Assembly (NCBI RefSeq): GCF_001429505.1
Contig: NZ_LMJW01000020.1
Location: 725,655-759,325, forward strand
Source of the DNA: Allobosea sp. Root483D1
Lineage (GTDB): Bacteria > Pseudomonadota > Alphaproteobacteria > Rhizobiales > Beijerinckiaceae
Length of the DNA stretch: 33,671 bases
Direction of reading: 5' to 3'
Made by a program: the position numbers and the translations under genes. A model generated the notes under the pieces. That model made no database searches. It saw only the letters and a program-made list of their open reading frames with translations, and had not been told where the DNA came from. Below are positions 32,201-33,671 of the stretch, piece after piece (the stretch's first letter is position 1; each line of letters opens with the position of its first letter).

Positions 32201-33671
32201 GCACGTTGATGCTGTCGGGCACCAGCACCTATTCCGGCGCGACCACTATCCAGCAGGGCCGGCTCTACGCCGCCAATGCGGGCGCGCTCTCGGCCGCGTC
32301 GGACTACACCATCGCCGGCGGCGCGGCGTTGGAGATCGTCGACGCTCCCGGCCTGATCGGGGTGGTGGGCTCGATCGCCGGGGCAGGCTCGATCCAGATC
32401 GGCACCGGCGCGACACTGAAGGCCGGCAGCAGCAATGCCTCAACCAGCTTCTCGGGCAAGATCGAGGGCAATGGCGGCCTGACCAAGGCCGGCACGGGCA
32501 CATTGAGGCTGTCCGGGACCAGTACCTACACCGGTGCGACGAGAGTCGAGGCCGGTAAGCTGGTGGTCAACGGCTCGCTGGCGAGCAATGTCACGCTGGA
32601 CGGCGGCACGCTCGGCGGCTCCGGCACGATCGGCGCACTCGCGGTCGCGAGCGGCGGCACGGTGGCGCCGGGCAACTCGATCGGCACGCTGAACGTCTCC
32701 GGCAACGTCGCCTTCGCCGCGGGCTCGACCTATCAGGTCGAGATCAACGCCGCCGGCCAGAGCGACCGGATCGTGGCGACCGGTCTGGCGACCATCAGCG
32801 GCGGCACGGTCGCGGTGCTGGCCGAGACCGGCAATTACGCCGCGAGCACGACCTACACCATCCTGACGGCAACCGGTGGCGTCACCGGCCGCTTCACCAC
32901 CGCCACCTCGAACCTGGTCTTCCTGGCGCCGTCGCTGGCCTATGACAGCAACAACGTCATCCTGACCATGACCCGCAACGCCACCGGCTTCGGGCCGGGC
33001 GCGGGCACGACCTTCGTCGCCTCGACCCGCAACCAGGGCTTCATCGCCAACGCGGCGGAGGCGCTGGGCGCCGGCAATGCGGTCTATGACGCGCTGCTCT
33101 CGGGCACCGCCGCCGAGGCCCGGGCCGGCTTCGACATGCTGTCCGGCGAGGCACATGCGCAGGCCGTCAGCGTCCTGATCGACGAGAGCCGTCTGGTGCG
33201 CGAGACCATCCTGTCGCATCTGCGTGGGCCGTTGCTGACCGCGCCGGGTGGGCAGGTCGCGGCCTCGTTCAGCGCCGACCTGCCTGGCCGCAAGGGCGCG
33301 GTGCTGATGGCCGCACCGCTTCCGCAGCCGCGCTACAGCTTCTGGGGCGAGGCTTTTGGCGGCACCGGCAACACCGATGCCGACGGCAATGCCGCGAGCC
33401 AGTCGCGTCGCACAGGCGGCGCCCTGCTCGGCGCCGATCTGATGCTCTACGAGGCGCCCGGCTCCTCACTGAAACTCGGCGTCGCCGGCGGCTATAGCCA
33501 GTCGCGCTTCGATCTCGATGCAAGGCGATCCTCCGGCAAGCTGGAGAGCGGCCATGCCGCGCTCTATGCCGGCGCCCGCTTCGGCAATCTCCGTCTCGAT
33601 GCCGGCGTGGCCTACTCATGGTCGGAGAGTGATATCCGCCGCCAGGTCCAGGTCCGCGGCTTCGGCGACAG
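29203..33671 (+). CDS. Type Va autotransporter, 3' end beyond window
   Basis: One frame is open from a GTG at 29203 (AGGGGGA just upstream; ATG at 29212 is the alternative) to the window end, giving at least 1489 residues. Residues 1-38 are a signal peptide ending PAVA. Residues 40-226 are extremely Gly-rich, like PE_PGRS-type sequence. About 300-1130 carry roughly eight passenger-associated repeats of the form KTGxGTLTLSGxNTYTGGTT. A block around 633-733 resembles the T5SS/PEP-CTERM repeat (GSSWETFGAMRVGEHGSGTL). The junction GTVAPGNSIGTLNV is at about 1153, then an autochaperone region, and the beta-barrel starts near 1379 (YSFWGEAFGGTG). The barrel is cut by the window, with about 200 residues missing. 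The product is probably an outer-membrane adhesin-like surface protein; its ligand is unknown. Confidence 0.92.
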   Translation, partial: MTSMFVPVVAYRAPLALRLLAGTAFLSIAMTFAGPAVADGGAGGNRSSFGSGGGAGGINVPTAAGGAGGNGSNDYGGGGGGGAGAGTGGAGGVGAAFGGGNGGTGGVHGIVQATIPLSATPGSAGDPGAGSGSGAGGGGGAGGYGAVVTGGGSGTVSGAITGGAGGAGGASTGNFDQGGSGGSGGVGLLFTSGGATLMVTGAIQGGNGGVRGSSNGIGGPGAHGPGGQGIVGSNLTIINSGTIEGGLSGDGTTRAAALHFTGGGNTLTFLNATTGVSGGIVIDSGALAFNQSTAITVGNVISGGGGVNKQGNGTLTLSGSNTYTGGTTLTAGKLVVSQNANLGAPSGNLNFNGGTLQVTSGFTTARTATLVFSSTIEVDAGQSFTMSGAIGGAGTLTKTGGGTLTLSGSNTYFGGTTISDGTVSVSSDANLGAASGGLTFNGASTLQVTGSFTTARATVLNANGAVEVTAGQNFTMGGAISGTGGVIKTGTGTLTLTGTNTYTGGTTISDGTVSISSDANLGNANTPITLNNATNVGGAGTGADAVLRTTATFSSSRNIAFTSSGGGRIETDAGTTLTLSGAITTGGSASFIKQGAGTLVLTGDSSANYAGRTWVNDGTLRIEGGGKLGSTTTGGQAYISNGATAIVTGLGSSWETFGAMRVGEHGSGTLRIENGGSVKTGGGSGTVGIVGGGGDSSVTITGAGSQWVGNGTQVYIGHSNAGTLTLSDGGKFELTGANSTLQAGLVGGTAGGTINIGAAEGSAAAAAGVLLVGTVALNTSASKIVFNHTSSSYSFAPTISGAGSVRQVAGTTILTGITTYSGATAVTGGTLRAGQAGSFSANSAFTLSSGTTLDLAGFNQTIGSLAGAGAVTLGAGTLTAGGNNTSTTFSGSITGAGGFTKAGSGTLMLSGTSTYSGATAVTGGTLRAGQADSFSASSAFTLSSGTTLDLDGFNQTIGSLGGAGAVTLGAGSLTAGGNNTSTIFSGSVTGTGGFTKTGSGTLMLSGTSTYSGATTIQQGRLYAANAGALSAASDYTIAGGAALEIVDAPGLIGVVGSIAGAGSIQIGTGATLKAGSSNASTSFSGKIEGNGGLTKAGTGTLRLSGTSTYTGATRVEAGKLVVNGSLASNVTLDGGTLGGSGTIGALAVASGGTVAPGNSIGTLNVSGNVAFAAGSTYQVEINAAGQSDRIVATGLATISGGTVAVLAETGNYAASTTYTILTATGGVTGRFTTATSNLVFLAPSLAYDSNNVILTMTRNATGFGPGAGTTFVASTRNQGFIANAAEALGAGNAVYDALLSGTAAEARAGFDMLSGEAHAQAVSVLIDESRLVRETILSHLRGPLLTAPGGQVAASFSADLPGRKGAVLMAAPLPQPRYSFWGEAFGGTGNTDADGNAASQSRRTGGALLGADLMLYEAPGSSLKLGVAGGYSQSRFDLDARRSSGKLESGHAALYAGARFGNLRLDAGVAYSWSESDIRRQVQVRGFGD
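29428..29448 (+). repeat. (GGC)7 triplet repeat in autotransporter gene
   Basis: Seven consecutive GGC codons encode Gly in the N-terminal Gly-rich region. Slippage would change length by whole codons without breaking the frame, so it could vary glycine number but not switch the gene off. Confidence 0.8.
31660..32229 (+). repeat. 285-bp tandem duplication in autotransporter passenger
   Basis: Copy 1 (31660-31944) and copy 2 (31945-32229) are adjacent, equal in length and in frame, encoding 95 residues each. I count 21 base differences (about 93% identity). After 32229 the similarity continues for only a few codons (YSGAT) and then diverges. The unit contains one passenger-associated repeat plus the segment TLDLxGFNQTIGSL. 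Confidence 0.9.

Overview
The window is GC-rich, densely packed chromosomal DNA from an alphaproteobacterium. Gene content fits Hyphomicrobiales and a Bosea-like genome best: a PutA without the DNA-binding domain, divergent from an Lrp-type PutR; ethylmalonyl-CoA mutase; a D-tartrate dehydratase like the Bradyrhizobium enzyme; and a BolA/J-domain pair. The genus is my inference from protein resemblance. I see no rRNA, tRNA, CRISPR array, insertion sequence or prophage.

Layout. 1-800: a repeat-like hairpin and two small unknown genes. 802-4505: putA and divergent putR (proline to glutamate). 4690-7544: a lone Tat-exported solute-binding protein, a perfect 21-bp palindrome and an acyl-CoA synthetase. 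7516-12322 (minus): D-Ala-D-Ala carboxypeptidase, EamA transporter, His-rich CobW-type GTPase and a BioF2-like acetyltransferase, probably partly one transcription unit. 12510-15982 (plus): a second EamA transporter, an SCP2-type thiolase, an intrinsic terminator and an MFS transporter. 15986-20738: bolA, a secreted M14 zinc peptidase, a J-domain protein, a DUF1989 protein and a secreted trypsin-like protease.

20921-24203 (minus): ethylmalonyl-CoA mutase (C2 assimilation) and D-tartrate dehydratase. 24352-26293 (plus): an aminotransferase and an RraA-type aldolase/decarboxylase in one unit. Together these look like a small hydroxy-acid/amino-acid catabolic island that ends in oxaloacetate or pyruvate. 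26300-28765 (minus): marR, an MFS transporter and an SDR protein with an atypical active site. The same 13-bp near-palindrome lies just upstream of both marR and the MFS gene, and is probably the MarR operator.

28766-29202 is a non-coding promoter region containing several dyads. From 29203 to the right edge runs one uninterrupted reading frame of at least 1489 codons: a type Va autotransporter with a signal peptide, Gly-rich N-terminus, passenger repeats (including a 285-bp tandem duplication) and the start of a beta-barrel that is cut by the window end.

Most of the window is ordinary chromosome. I found no clear new multi-gene system. The best leads are the twin MarR operators, the perfect palindrome at 5870-5914, the aminotransferase/aldolase/tartrate dehydratase island and the mosaic autotransporter.
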